Shown: positions 6,977-7,994 of the stretch, in pieces
Position numbering within the stretch: the stretch's first letter is position 1
How the letters are laid out: every line of letters begins with the position of its first letter
NCBI GenBank assembly: GCA_030597485.1
Contig: JAUVRU010000064.1
Coordinates: forward strand, 1-7,994
Length of the DNA: 7,994 bases
Origin: Anaerolineae bacterium
Lineage (GTDB): Bacteria > Chloroflexota > Anaerolineae > 4572-78 > NAK82
Reading direction: 5' to 3'
Notes under the pieces: model-generated
Database searches by the model: none
What the model was told of the DNA's origin: nothing
The model's input: the letters and a program-made list of their open reading frames with translations, nothing else
Position numbers and translations under genes: made by a program

Positions 6977-6980
6977 GCTG

Positions 6981-6987
6981 TCACCTC
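6981..6987 (-). promoter_or_regulatory. Ribosome binding site of nurA
   Basis: GAGGTGA on the minus strand, 4 nt before the ATG at 6976. It lies downstream of the alternative TTG at 7000 and therefore supports the shorter NurA. Confidence 0.65.
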
Positions 6988-7009
6988 GTATCGTTCCCAA
7001 GAAGACGGT

Positions 7010-7994
7010 CTATTCCACTTCCACCCGGCTCTCGTTGTCCTCCTTGATCACGCGCACCACGTGGTCGGTCACCCGTTCAAAGGTGTCGTCGTGGCTGATG
7101 ACGAAGATCTGGGAGAAGCCCCTCTCTCTGACTGTCAGTATCTGTTCCGCCAGGTTGTCACGCCGGGTGTCGTCCAGATTGGAGGTGGGTTCGTCGAAGA
7201 AGGCTATGTCAACGGCAGACAACTCACGCAACAATGCCAGTCGTACAGCCAGGGCAGCCGCCATCTGCTCGCCGCCGGAGAGCTGCTCAAAGTCGCGGGT
7301 GCGCCCGTCTTTCTCCATCACGATCCCGTACTCCTGGGTCCACTGCAGGCGAGCGGTGTGGTCCGCCATAATGGCGGAGAATAGATGGGTGGCCTGCAAT
7401 GACACCTGTTGAACCAGGCGGCGGATGACATATGGCCCGGCCTGGCGGATGATATCGCGAAGGAACTGGGCGTGGGCCAGCAGCGCCTGGAATTGGGTCA
7501 GGCGCTGCCGTTCGGCGGCGAGTCCTGCCTCTGCTGCCTTGAGATCTTCAACTTCGGTCTCAATGCCCGCCACCTGCCGCTGGAGCGTGTCACGTTTTCC
7601 GGTCCGGTTGGCCTGCTCGGTCTTCAGCTCTGTCTCCTGGCGAACGGCGGCCTGCAGTGCCTCGGGGTCGAAGGCGGCCGCCACTTCCTCCTGCCGGGCA
7701 CGGGTCTGCTCCAGCTCCTGCTTCAGCTCCCGCTGCTCCGCAGCCAGCGTCTTCATCACCTCTTGGCGGGCAGGCAGCTCAGCGGCCGTGTTTGCGTTCT
7801 CCAGATAGCTCCGGTAGTCAGGCTCGTGTTGGCCCAGGATTGCTCGCAACGTCTCCACCTGCTGATCCAGGTCGGCAAAGGGCACCAGCGCCGCCTCAAT
7901 TTGGGTCAGCGTGGTTTCCAGGTCCGTCACCCCTTGGCGCTCCGAGCCCAGTTGCTCCTCTATCTCCGGTCGCCGATTGGCTTGCAGGGACAAC
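7010..7994 (-). CDS. Rad50/SbcC-like SMC-family ATPase, C-terminal part (5' end outside window)
   Basis: The frame is open to the right edge; the TTG at 7993 is an internal codon. The visible 327 residues are the C-terminal arm and ATPase lobe. About residues 1-190 are rich in E, Q, L, A and R with heptad-like spacing, typical of coiled coil. The lobe carries the ABC signature LSGGEQ at 238-243, Walker B VDIAFFDE at 261-268, the D-loop SNLD at 271-274 and the switch histidine H301 in VISHDD. Rad50/SbcC uses ATP to clamp DNA ends and control the Mre11/SbcD nuclease. The Walker A lobe and any CxxC zinc hook must lie to the right; this part has no cysteine. Its position before nurA suggests the archaeal-type Mre11-Rad50-HerA-NurA arrangement, with mre11/sbcD likely outside the window. 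A RecN or other SMC-like identity is less likely. Confidence 0.88.
   Translation of the reverse strand, partial: LSLQANRRPEIEEQLGSERQGVTDLETTLTQIEAALVPFADLDQQVETLRAILGQHEPDYRSYLENANTAAELPARQEVMKTLAAEQRELKQELEQTRARQEEVAAAFDPEALQAAVRQETELKTEQANRTGKRDTLQRQVAGIETEVEDLKAAEAGLAAERQRLTQFQALLAHAQFLRDIIRQAGPYVIRRLVQQVSLQATHLFSAIMADHTARLQWTQEYGIVMEKDGRTRDFEQLSGGEQMAAALAVRLALLRELSAVDIAFFDEPTSNLDDTRRDNLAEQILTVRERGFSQIFVISHDDTFERVTDHVVRVIKEDNESRVEVE

Noticed and set aside
6977..7000. TTG start giving NurA eight more residues
   Set aside because: The ATG at 6976 has a GAGGTGA site at suitable distance, while the TTG has no clear site.

Overview
The window is GC-rich bacterial DNA, dense with genes. It carries a six-gene minus-strand cluster for DNA-end processing and DNA repair, which meets one unrelated plus-strand gene tail to tail. 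HerA, NurA and a Rad50-type ATPase together are the archaeal DNA end-resection set. Shine-Dalgarno sites of the GGAGGA type, a hydantoinase/oxoprolinase-like neighbour and short period-7 and period-8 intergenic repeats would fit a Chloroflexota-like bacterium. That assignment is an inference from gene style, not from a marker gene.

Layout: 1-1373 (+) is the 3' part of a hydantoinase/oxoprolinase-family gene that starts outside the window. 1374-1472 is a short convergent junction with a period-7 repeat. The rest is one minus-strand run, read from right to left: a Rad50/SbcC-like ATPase (7994-7010, N-terminal part outside the window), NurA nuclease (6976-5765), an AlkD-like HEAT-repeat protein (5687-4953), a radical SAM protein of the spore-photoproduct-lyase-like type with a C-terminal helix-hairpin-helix domain (4956-3829), a small HAS-barrel-like protein (3825-3238) and the HerA hexameric ATPase (3140-1473).

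The genes look co-transcribed. AlkD-like and radical SAM genes overlap by ATGA. The HAS-barrel gene starts 3 nt after the radical SAM stop, and its ribosome site lies inside the end of that gene. nurA follows rad50 by 33 nt. Two wider gaps hold structure: a 77-nt gap before the AlkD-like gene has two mutually exclusive inverted-repeat pairings, and a 97-nt gap before herA is almost filled by an 80-nt imperfect hairpin built from 8-bp units.

Known biochemistry of the families: Rad50 (with Mre11, probably encoded further right) recognises DNA ends, HerA pumps DNA, and NurA degrades strands inside the HerA-NurA complex. The less expected part is the middle of the cluster: a probable alkyl-base glycosylase and a radical SAM enzyme with its own DNA-binding domain, tightly coupled to each other and placed between NurA and HerA. 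This suggests a module joining chemical lesion repair to end resection. No promoter was found for the cluster; it probably lies beyond the right edge. No tRNA, rRNA, CRISPR array or insertion sequence was seen.
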